DNA of 64,000 nt from SXNM01 sp964586155 (GTDB lineage: Bacteria; Myxococcota_A; UBA9042): contig CAZPHC010000034.1 of NCBI GenBank assembly GCA_964586155.1, positions 1 to 64,000 on the forward strand, read 5' to 3'. The position numbers and the translations under genes are program-made. The notes under the pieces were generated by a model. It searched no databases, was not told the DNA's origin, and saw nothing but the letters and a program-made list of their open reading frames with translations. This document shows, piece by piece, positions 55,506 through 63,122 of the stretch. Position 1 is the stretch's first letter. Each line of letters begins with the position of its first letter.

Positions 55506-56630
55506 TCAGCGCCCGGGCGGCCCGAGCCATCGCTCGACCATCGCCGCGGTGATGCCCTCTTCGGCCAGCGCCAGCAGCGCCTGGTCCAAGCGGTCGCGCC
55601 GTGGGTCGCCCAGGCGCAGGGCGAAGGCGTAGCCGACGGGCTCGTAGCCGTGCGGGCTCAGGCCGAGGGCGAGGTCGGGGCGTTGGCCCAGGCGCCAGCG
55701 CAGCGCCGGGCGGTCGAAGACGACGGCCTCGGCGCGACCGTCGGCGCTGGCGTCGAGCGCCTGGTCGAGGGTCTCGAGCTCGACGAGGCGCGCGCCGTTG
55801 CGCCGGGCGAAGTCGAGCGAGGTCGTGCCGCGGACGACCGCCACGCGATGGCCGCGCAGCTCCTCGGCGGTCTCCAGCGTCGCCCGCTCGATGCCGGCCA
55901 GCGTCGCCGCCGTGGCCAGGAACGCCGTCAGCGACGAGACCGAGATCAGCGAGATCAGCATCCAAGCGCCCGTGATCACGCGGCCCGCCGGCGTGCGCGG
56001 GGCCTTGTCGCCGTAGCCGACGGTGGTCATCGTCGTCAGCGCCAGCCAGACGCCGACGCCGACGCCGTGCGCCGGCCGATGCGGAAAGTCCTCGCTGCGG
56101 CCGCGCTCGACCCACCACAGCGCCGCGCCGACCAGCACCAGCACCAGCAGCAGCGCCGCCAGACCGCCCAAGAACGCGGGGCTGACGAAGGGCTCGAGCC
56201 GATCGGCCAGCGTCGCCGCGCGCTCTGGGGCCGCGATGCCGATTTGTGCCTGGAAGAAGGGCTGCGTGAACGCCACCAGACCGGCGCGGCGCGCCGTCGC
56301 CGACAGCGGGCCGACCGCGACGTCAGCCTCGCCCGCCGCCACCGCCTGGACCGCCGCCTCGGCGTTGGCCATTCGCCGCAAGGTGGATGACCAGCCCATC
56401 CGCCGCGCGGCCTGGGCCCAGAGGTCGACGGCGATGCCCGTCGGGTCGGCCGAAACGGTCGCGCTGCCCGGCGCCGCGACCGGCTCGACGACAAACGGCG
56501 CGCTGCCCGCCAGCGCCACCCGCAGCGGCGCCTCGGCCGCCGCGACGCCCGGCGCAGCGATGCCAAGCCCCACCGACGCCAGCCAAAGCGCACGCGCAGC
56601 AAGCGAAGTCTGGCAGTGGCGGCGGAGCAT
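55506..56630 (-). CDS. GluR0-like glutamate-receptor-type potassium channel
   Basis: A 374-residue membrane protein. After a signal peptide, residues ~35-145 and ~255-370 form the two halves of a solute-binding-type (PBP-II) domain (ADPTGIAVDLWAQAARRMG, then VAVVRGTTSLDFARRNG). Between them are helix M1, a pore loop with filter T203-V-G-Y-G207 (TTVGYGDKAP) and helix M2. The split ligand-binding domain around a K+ filter is the plan of the prokaryotic GluR0 channel; a tetramer opened by an amino acid is expected. The M3 helix of eukaryotic receptors is, as usual in prokaryotes, absent. The ATG at 56630 (AGGTTG upstream) is preferred to the longer frame. Confidence 0.87.
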   Translation of the reverse strand: MLRRHCQTSLAARALWLASVGLGIAAPGVAAAEAPLRVALAGSAPFVVEPVAAPGSATVSADPTGIAVDLWAQAARRMGWSSTLRRMANAEAAVQAVAAGEADVAVGPLSATARRAGLVAFTQPFFQAQIGIAAPERAATLADRLEPFVSPAFLGGLAALLLVLVLVGAALWWVERGRSEDFPHRPAHGVGVGVWLALTTMTTVGYGDKAPRTPAGRVITGAWMLISLISVSSLTAFLATAATLAGIERATLETAEELRGHRVAVVRGTTSLDFARRNGARLVELETLDQALDASADGRAEAVVFDRPALRWRLGQRPDLALGLSPHGYEPVGYAFALRLGDPRRDRLDQALLALAEEGITAAMVERWLGPPGR

Positions 56631-56711
56631 CGCATCAACCTGTCGCGCGGCGTCGTCGCCGGGCTGGGTGGACCCAGACCATAGCGCCATCATCCCACCC
56701 GCGGCAAAGCC

Positions 56712-56737
56712 ATCTGCAACGTGCTTGGCACCTTGTG
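56712..56737 (+). repeat. Single degenerate copy of the dispersed palindromic element
   Basis: ATCTGCAACGT followed by GCTTGGCACCTTGTG: same 11+15 base organisation with four or five changes, located between the channel gene and the 3' end of the Cys-rich lipoprotein gene. Confidence 0.6.
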
Positions 56738-56765
56738 GCTGGCAGCCCGCCGCCGCCGCGCACAG

Positions 56766-59700
56766 CTAGTGGCAGCGCTGCACCAACTTGGTGCTCGAGC
56801 TCTGCGAGCCACAGCTGCCATTCGCCAAGATCGCGCATACCGCAGGTGTGCCGGCCTTGCCACAGGCGGGCACGCTGCCGATCCAGCCCGGGTTGGTCTG
56901 CTTGCAGCTGCTGTCGCACGTCAGGGGGCCGAGGATCTTCTTGGTGGTCTTGCCATCGCAGTTGTAGTCAAAGTTGGTGCCGGAGTAGGCGGTCTCGTAG
57001 AAACCCGCGTTCCCGGGAAAGACCTTCGCGAACGTGTCGGCGCAGTCCTGGGGCTCGGCGGCCTTGGCCGTGTAGGAACCCGCAGCGACGCAGAGGCATT
57101 GTGTCGCCGCCCCTTTCGCCGCGTAGCCGTCGCCGTCACCGTCGAACCAGAAATTCGTGCACCCGCTGGCGTCCTGGTCGTCCGTCACGCCGTCGCAGTC
57201 GTCATCCTTGCCGTTGCACGCCTCGGTCGCGCCCGGGTGGATGAGCTTGTCGTTGTCTGCGCAGTCCAGGACGTCGAATTTCGGCCCCAGTCGGTACCAG
57301 CTCGGTTTCTTCGGATCTCCGTCGCACCAACATCGCGTGGTCTTGTATTTCGCGTAGTCATCGTTGTCCTGGTCGAAGTAGTACGTCTTGCAGCCGGTGG
57401 CGTTCTCCTCGTCGACGCTGCCGTCGCAGTCGTCATCGACGCCGTTGCAGCTCTCCTTGACTCCGGGGGAGACGACCTTGACCCCGTCGTTGCAGTCGAG
57501 CTTGTTGGCGTTGGTCGCGGTGTAGTCGCCGGCCGGTTGGCACAGGCACTTCTTGCTGTCGGCGTTGGGCGGGTAGCCATCGCCGTCGCCGTCCTTCCAG
57601 TACATCGTGCACTGCGCGGCCCCGAGCTCATCGATGCCTCCGACGCAGTTGTCGTCCTTGCCGTTGCAGACCTCGGTCGCGTTGGGGTGGACCGCGGCCG
57701 AGGTATCGTCGCAGTCCACGGGGCCAAAGGCCGTGAGCTTGTACGTCGCCGTCGCGGCGCACAGGCATTTGCTGGCCGCGGCGCTGACGCCATAGCCGTC
57801 CTTGTCGGCGTCGAGGTAGTAGGCCTTGCAGTCTTTTGCGTTCTCTTCGTCCGTTTGACCATTGCAGTCGTCGTCGATGCCGTTGCAGGTCTCGATCTTG
57901 GGCACACCCTTGCAGGCTCCCGCGACGCAGCCGTCTTGTGTCGTGCAGGCGCTGCCGTCCGAGCAAGGGGCGGGCGACGCCGTGCTCGCGGTGAGCGCCT
58001 GGTGGACGCAGCCCTTGGTGGGGGCGCAGCTGTCGGCGGTGCAGGCGTTGCCGTCGTTGCAGTTGAGCGCGTCGGTTCCGACGCAGGCGCCGCCCTGGCA
58101 GGTCGAGACCGAGGTGCAGATGTCGTTGTCGTTGCAGGCCTTGCCGGTGTTGGTCGGCAACAGCGCGCAGTTGCCGGTGCTCGGTTCACACGCATTCGCC
58201 TTGCAGTCGGTGTTTCCGGTGCTGCCGCACTGCTTGCCGCCGCTCTGCTTGCAGTCTCCGGCGACGCAGCTGAACGTCCCGGCGCAGAGGTTGACCTCAC
58301 CAGCCGGCTGGCAATCCGCGTTGACCTTGCAGGCGCACACCTTCTTGCCTGCCGTGCAGGTGCCCTTGAGGCATTGGTCGCCCTCGGTGCAGGGGACGCC
58401 ATCCTCGCAGGGCTTGCCGTCTGGCCGTGGCAGCAGGGCGCACGTCGTGCCTGTGGTCTTGCCGTCCTTGTCGAAGGTGTGCACGCATTGGCTGGCCTTG
58501 CATGCGGTGTCCTTGTCGGCGGCGCAGACGGGCACGCTCTTCGGGTTGAGCTTGCAGGTGCCGTCCTGCAGGTCGCAGTACGCCACGCCGTTGCAGAGGT
58601 CGCCGTCGTCGGCTGCGGCACAATCGGCGTCGCTGGCACATTTGCAGAGGTTGATCCCGCCGACGCAGGCGCCGGCCGTGCACAGGTCGTCTGCCGTGCA
58701 GGCGTTGCCGTCGCTGCAAGGGCCGCCCTCGTTGACCTTGGCCAGGGCGCAGGCGCCCGTCTTGCCGATGCAGGTGTTGGCGACGCATTCGGTGTCGTCG
58801 ACCGTCGGGCAGGTCACGACGGTGGCGCCGTTGGGGACGCAGGCGCCGATGCTCTTGTCGCAGAACAGCGTGCCGTTGCAGAGGTTGCCGTCTTCTTTGG
58901 CCGCGCAGTCAGCGTCTTGGTTGCAGAGGCAGGTGTTGGTGCCGCCGGCGCACACGCCCTTGGCGCAGACGTCGCCCGTGCTGCAGGGGTTGCCGTCATC
59001 ACACGCGCCGGCCGTTGCCTGCAGGCTGCAGAGGCCGGTCTTGGGGGCGCACGTGTTCTGCAAGCACTCGGTATCGTCCGCCTTCTTGCAATGGACGACG
59101 GACGCTGGATTCACCTTGCAGGTGTTGTCGGCCAGGTCGCAGAAGCGCCAGCCGTTGCACGCGTCGTCATCGTCGAAGGCGGCGCAGTCGGCGAGCGACT
59201 TGCAGCCGCAGATCGAGACTCCGGCGCAGCTGCCGTCGGCGCAGACGTCCGTGCCGGTGCAGTTGTCGCCGTCGTCGCAGGGGTTGCCGTCTGGCACCTT
59301 GGTCGGCGCGCACAGCCCGCTCGCCGGGATGCAGACCGACTTGAGGCAGGCGGTGTTCTTGCTTCCGTCGCATTGCACCAGGGTCGCGGGGTTGGCCTTG
59401 CAGCTCGGCGGCGTCGACGCCGTGTCGCAGAACGGCACGCCGTTGCATTTGTCGGCGTCGTCGGGGCAGTCCGCGCTGGTCTGGCAGGGGCAGGTGTTGC
59501 TGCCCGGGGTGCAAGCGCCCTTGCCGTCGCAATGGTCGTCGATGGTGCAGGCGACGCCGTCGTCGCAGCTCTCGCCTGGCAACGTCGGCAGCTTCTTGCA
59601 GGCGCCCGTCGCGGGGTTGCACAGCGTCTGCTGGCACGCCGTATCGAGGCTGACGTCACAGACGACGATGGTGGTGCCATTGGTCTTGCACACCGGTTCT

Positions 59701-60770
59701 GCGCCCGATTTGTCACAATAGGGAATGCCGTTGCAGAGGTCGCCGTCGTCGGCACAGTCGGTGTCGACGTTGCAAGCGCAGGTCAGCGTGCCGGGGGTAC
59801 AGGCACCTTCGACGCAGGTATCGTTGGCGGTGCAGGCGTCGCCGTCGTCGCAGGCCACACCGTTGGGCTGTGCGACCACGCCTCCGCTCCCCGGGACGCT
59901 GCAGAGCGCGTCGATGCACTGCTTCGCCGCCCCTTGCAGCGGCGCGCAGTCACCGAGGCCGGCGTCGCCGCAGCTGCGGCCGCCCTTGCAGCGCATGGCC
60001 GGCGACGCCGCGCTCGCGGGCGTCTCTTCCCAGCAGATGGTGCTCCATTGGCCCTGCACGGCGGCCGGTTCGCAGGCGCAGCCCGGCGCGGCGTCGAGCG
60101 GGCCAGCCGCGCATTGCATGGCGTCCCCGCCCTGCACCCGTGGCACGAGCTTGCACGACGCTCCGCTCGGGCAGTCACCGTCTGCCTTGCACGCCGAGCC
60201 GCAGAACCCGCCAGCGTCGCCGTAGCGCACGCAGGCCGCCCCCGCGACGCCCGGCACCGCGCAGTCGGCGTCTGCCTGGCAGGGCCGGCAGAACAGCCCC
60301 CAGGAAGGCACGCACCAGAACTGCACGTCGGTGCCGCCGGTCGAGAGGCAGCTCTCGCCGGCAGGGCAGGTGTCCACGCAGCTCACCGCGCAGCGCTTGC
60401 CTTGCAGGGTCTGCAGGCAGAAGCCGCCGTCGCAGTCCAGGTTCGTGGTGCAGACGCAGCCGCCACCGCCAGGGCACGTCGGGTCACCGCTGCCGTCGTC
60501 GCCGTCGACGTCGTCGCCATTGGCGTCTTCGAGTGCAACATCGCCTGCCCCAACGTCGTCGTCGGCGTCATCGTTGGCGTCGTCCGAAGCGACCTCTGCG
60601 GCAGCGATGTCCTCGCCCCCCGTGTCGAGGGTGCCACTGCTGTCGAGCACGGCGGTGTCTGCCGCGTCAGCCTTGTCGGCGGGCCCGACCTGCTCGCTGC
60701 ATGCCGCCACGCAGAGCAAGATCGGCAGCCAAAGCCATGTGCGCACCTGGACAAAGAAACGAACCTGCAT
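56766..60770 (-). CDS. Giant Cys-rich lipoprotein with MopE-like C-terminal repeats
   Basis: A 1334-residue lipoprotein (lipobox VAAC, Cys24). An Asp/Ala-rich stalk (~25-105) leads to a Cys-rich region (~110-330), then about ten repeats of CDDGxxCTxxDxCxxGxCxxG, paired with CxxDxDC units (~330-950). The last ~380 residues contain five MopE/PutMetal-type repeats (ETCNGIDDDCNGQTDEEN, EVCNGKDDNCVGG..., ESCNGVDDDCDGSVDEEN, EACNGKDDDCDGVTDDQD) with DxDGDGY calcium motifs. Myxobacteria carry many such cell-surface proteins; metal binding and adhesion are the usual suggestions. The ATG at 60770 has GAGGT 7 bp upstream. No enzymatic domain is visible. Confidence 0.85.
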   Translation of the reverse strand: MQVRFFVQVRTWLWLPILLCVAACSEQVGPADKADAADTAVLDSSGTLDTGGEDIAAAEVASDDANDDADDDVGAGDVALEDANGDDVDGDDGSGDPTCPGGGGCVCTTNLDCDGGFCLQTLQGKRCAVSCVDTCPAGESCLSTGGTDVQFWCVPSWGLFCRPCQADADCAVPGVAGAACVRYGDAGGFCGSACKADGDCPSGASCKLVPRVQGGDAMQCAAGPLDAAPGCACEPAAVQGQWSTICWEETPASAASPAMRCKGGRSCGDAGLGDCAPLQGAAKQCIDALCSVPGSGGVVAQPNGVACDDGDACTANDTCVEGACTPGTLTCACNVDTDCADDGDLCNGIPYCDKSGAEPVCKTNGTTIVVCDVSLDTACQQTLCNPATGACKKLPTLPGESCDDGVACTIDDHCDGKGACTPGSNTCPCQTSADCPDDADKCNGVPFCDTASTPPSCKANPATLVQCDGSKNTACLKSVCIPASGLCAPTKVPDGNPCDDGDNCTGTDVCADGSCAGVSICGCKSLADCAAFDDDDACNGWRFCDLADNTCKVNPASVVHCKKADDTECLQNTCAPKTGLCSLQATAGACDDGNPCSTGDVCAKGVCAGGTNTCLCNQDADCAAKEDGNLCNGTLFCDKSIGACVPNGATVVTCPTVDDTECVANTCIGKTGACALAKVNEGGPCSDGNACTADDLCTAGACVGGINLCKCASDADCAAADDGDLCNGVAYCDLQDGTCKLNPKSVPVCAADKDTACKASQCVHTFDKDGKTTGTTCALLPRPDGKPCEDGVPCTEGDQCLKGTCTAGKKVCACKVNADCQPAGEVNLCAGTFSCVAGDCKQSGGKQCGSTGNTDCKANACEPSTGNCALLPTNTGKACNDNDICTSVSTCQGGACVGTDALNCNDGNACTADSCAPTKGCVHQALTASTASPAPCSDGSACTTQDGCVAGACKGVPKIETCNGIDDDCNGQTDEENAKDCKAYYLDADKDGYGVSAAASKCLCAATATYKLTAFGPVDCDDTSAAVHPNATEVCNGKDDNCVGGIDELGAAQCTMYWKDGDGDGYPPNADSKKCLCQPAGDYTATNANKLDCNDGVKVVSPGVKESCNGVDDDCDGSVDEENATGCKTYYFDQDNDDYAKYKTTRCWCDGDPKKPSWYRLGPKFDVLDCADNDKLIHPGATEACNGKDDDCDGVTDDQDASGCTNFWFDGDGDGYAAKGAATQCLCVAAGSYTAKAAEPQDCADTFAKVFPGNAGFYETAYSGTNFDYNCDGKTTKKILGPLTCDSSCKQTNPGWIGSVPACGKAGTPAVCAILANGSCGSQSSSTKLVQRCH

Positions 60771-61149
60771 GGACGGACCTCGGGCGTTGTCGCGCGCACA
60801 CAAGGCCAAGTCCAGAATCAAATAAGTTGAAGATCCTGCACAATCATTGAGCTTGCAGTGAGCAATTTGTCACCGTAAGAGCATGGCATGTTCTGACGCA
60901 ACGTCAAGTCGCCCCTCGAGCCGGGGGATTGCGCAACGCGCAATCGGGCCCCGGCGAGCCCCAAAAACCCACGCCGGCGCAAAACCCCCAACCGCGGGGA
61001 AGCGCGAAGGGGTTCGCCCCCTTCGCCGGCGCGAAGCGCCGCAGGGGAGCCACGAGGGCCCTCCCTCGTGTGGGGAGGATCCAAAGGAGGGGCAAAGCCC
61101 CTCCTTTGATGGAACGTTCCCATCCCCGATAGACCATGGCCGACCGAGG
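60771..61149. other. Intergenic block, 379 bp, with hairpin series
   Basis: No gene is credible here. 60771-60925 is comparatively AT-rich and upstream of the minus-strand Cys-rich lipoprotein, so it probably holds that gene's promoter. 60927-61107 is GC-rich and densely palindromic (see separate entry). Three overlapping open frames exist, but none has a ribosome site or domain. Confidence 0.6.
60927..61107. repeat. Palindrome-rich element of four hairpins
   Basis: Four inverted repeats in a row: GATTGCGC-AAC-GCGCAATC (60927-60945), GCGAAGGGG-N5-CCCCTTCGC (61004-61026), CACGAGGG-N4-CCCTCGTG (61051-61070), AAAGGAGGGGC-AAA-GCCCCTCCTTT (61083-61107, perfect 11-base arms). The last could terminate mtfA transcription, although a U-tract is weak. 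The block looks like a compound repetitive extragenic element. Confidence 0.6.
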
Positions 61150-61920
61150 TCAAGCGCCCCAAGACGCCGGATCCTGCGCGTAAAACGCCACAAACTGCGC
61201 ATACATCTCAGGATAACTCACCCGCATCGCCCGAGGCCGCTCAAAAAACAGCTCCGTCGCCACGGCAAAAAACTCCGCCGGGTTCGTCGCCCCATACGGG
61301 TCGAGCACGGTGCGCGCGCCTTCATGCAGCTCGGCGATGAGCTCTTCGTACTCCCCGCCGAGCACGGCCGCCCAAGCCCGGGCGCTGGCGGCGCTGGGCA
61401 GGTCCGGCGCCCCGTCCATGCCGCTGGTCTCGCCGTCGAGCTGGTGGGCGAACTCGTGGAAGACGACGTTCTGGCCATCGTTGTCGGTGGCGGCGCCGCG
61501 CACGACGTTGTCCCACGAGAGCACGACCGTGCCGCGCGTCCACGACTCGCCCTGGCGGCCCTGCGGCGCCTCGGTGATCGTGCCGTCGGGGTTGCGCCGC
61601 GGCCCGGCCGAGACGTACGCCCGCGGGTAGACCAGGATCGAGACCAGGTCCGGGTAGTAGTCGGTGTCGCGGTGCAGCAGCAGGACCGCCGCCTGGGCCG
61701 CGATCGTGACGCAGATCTCGTCGCTGAGCTCGAGACCGCCGCAGCCCTCGAAGTGCTTCTCGTCGAGCAGCACCTGGACGATGCCGCCGAGCTCTTGCCG
61801 GTCGTCCGCGCTCATGCGCCGCGCGATCGGCACCCGATGGTCGATGATGGCCCACCACGCATCGGGTAGAGGCGTCTGGCGCAGCTCGCGCCGGCGTCGA
61901 TCGCGCAGCCAACCGAACAT
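61150..61920 (-). CDS. mtfA: MtfA-family zinc aminopeptidase
   Basis: A 256-residue protein. H155-E156-FA-H159 followed by QLDGETSGMDG is the gluzincin-like metal site of MtfA; NPAEFFAVATELFFERP supplies the Glu and downstream helix. E. coli MtfA (265 residues) is an aminopeptidase that modulates the glucose-PTS regulator Mlc; in bacteria lacking that system its role is open. The reading frame starts 2 bp after the stop of the NYN-domain gene, so they form an operon. The 3' third uses more AT-rich codons than its surroundings. Confidence 0.92.
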   Translation of the reverse strand: MFGWLRDRRRRELRQTPLPDAWWAIIDHRVPIARRMSADDRQELGGIVQVLLDEKHFEGCGGLELSDEICVTIAAQAAVLLLHRDTDYYPDLVSILVYPRAYVSAGPRRNPDGTITEAPQGRQGESWTRGTVVLSWDNVVRGAATDNDGQNVVFHEFAHQLDGETSGMDGAPDLPSAASARAWAAVLGGEYEELIAELHEGARTVLDPYGATNPAEFFAVATELFFERPRAMRVSYPEMYAQFVAFYAQDPASWGA

Positions 61921-61922
61921 CG

Positions 61923-62924
61923 CTAGCTCCGGCGGATGCGGATGGCGATGGCCGAGTCGCCGCCGCGGTAGACCTCGACCTTGCCGCTGTCGATCAGCGC
62001 CTCGAGCAAGCGATTGCGCACCCCCGGGTTCTCGTCGAGGCCGTGGTAGCGCCAGCGGCTGACGAAGAAGAAGCGGCCGACGTAGCCCGTGGCGAAGTGT
62101 CGCTCTGCCGCGGCCAGGGCGTCGAGCACGAGCTGTTCGCCGCTCTGCGCCGGCGCGGCCACCTCGGGCTCGGGCGCGCTCGCGTCGACCAGGTCGCTGG
62201 TCGGAGCCTTGGCCGTGGCCGCATCCTCGGTCGCCGGCGCGTCGTCCGCGTCGCCCGTGTCGTTGGGGCCGGAGATGCGGGCCGTGTCGTCGGCGAGCGT
62301 CGCGTCGAGCGCGCCGGTCGCGGCCTGCGCAACCTCGGTGCGGCCGGCCACGAGTTCGTCGCCGGGGCGTTGGCGGCAGAACGCGGCGATGCCGACCATC
62401 AGGTCGACGTGGTCGTAGGCGGCGCGGCGCAGCCGGCTCGACAGGCCGTAGCTGGCCCAGGTCGCCACGACGACCTGCTTGCCGAGCGCGCGCACACCCT
62501 CGACCGCGGGCGCCAGGTCGGCGTCGCCCGAGACGAGCACGGCGACGTCAAAGGCGCCAACCGCGGCGTAGCGCAGCATGTCGGCGACGATGGTCGTGTC
62601 GACCTCTTTCTCCTGCGAGTAGCGCGTCTCTTCGCCGCAATGCTCGCAGCGGCGCTCGGTCTGGCGCCGGGGCAGCCGGCGGACGAAGAAGCCGCGCTGG
62701 TGCTCGAGCATGTCGAGGAAGCGCTCGAGGCCACGCTGCGCCGCGTCGCGCTCGGCGCCGCCCTCCTCGACGCCGGTGTAGTAGTGGGCGCCCCACATCT
62801 GGTCGCCGCCGACCGCGCGCACCAGCCATTGCGCCAGGTCGCCAAAGGCGATCTCGACGCCCGGGGCGGCGCGCTTCCAGCCGCTGTAGAAGTTCTTGCC
62901 GTCAAAAAAGAGCGCCACCTTCAC
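61923..62924 (-). CDS. NYN-domain (LabA/PIN-like) predicted ribonuclease with CxxC insert
   Basis: A 333-residue cytoplasmic protein. MKVALFFDGKNFYSGW has the first catalytic Asp (Asp8), KEVDTTIVADML (Asp109/Asp115) and VSGDADLAPAV (Asp134/Asp136) the rest of the NYN acidic cluster, which cuts RNA in related nucleases. CEHCGEE (Cys93/Cys96) is inserted before the second motif and may bind zinc. An Asp/Ala linker (~200-245) precedes a C-terminal helical/beta domain (~250-333), possibly winged-helix and nucleic-acid binding. GTG 62924 (GGGGG 5-6 bp upstream) is preferred over GTG 62939. First gene of an operon with mtfA. Confidence 0.8.
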   Translation of the reverse strand: MKVALFFDGKNFYSGWKRAAPGVEIAFGDLAQWLVRAVGGDQMWGAHYYTGVEEGGAERDAAQRGLERFLDMLEHQRGFFVRRLPRRQTERRCEHCGEETRYSQEKEVDTTIVADMLRYAAVGAFDVAVLVSGDADLAPAVEGVRALGKQVVVATWASYGLSSRLRRAAYDHVDLMVGIAAFCRQRPGDELVAGRTEVAQAATGALDATLADDTARISGPNDTGDADDAPATEDAATAKAPTSDLVDASAPEPEVAAPAQSGEQLVLDALAAAERHFATGYVGRFFFVSRWRYHGLDENPGVRNRLLEALIDSGKVEVYRGGDSAIAIRIRRS

Positions 62925-63122
62925 GAGAGCCCCCGCCACGGCGACCAGGGCCGCGCCCCGGCGTCGCCGCCGTCGATCGGCGCGTGGACTCGCCCCGATC
63001 GAGGCTGGCAGGGTGGCATGGGCGGGCAGATCGGCAAGATTCGCGCCGCAGCGGCCGCGTCGGCGTCGGGGGGCGTACGGGCCGGGGCGCGGTCGGGGCG
63101 CGGTCGGGGCGCGGTCGCGTCG

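Noticed and set aside
56721..60830. A 1369-residue open frame on the plus strand opposite the Cys-rich lipoprotein, and similar giant antisense frames at 10666-14466 and 32950-36960
   Set aside because: They lie antisense to genes with clear domains, have Val/Arg/Ala-rich translations without motifs, and arise because high GC content removes stop codons.
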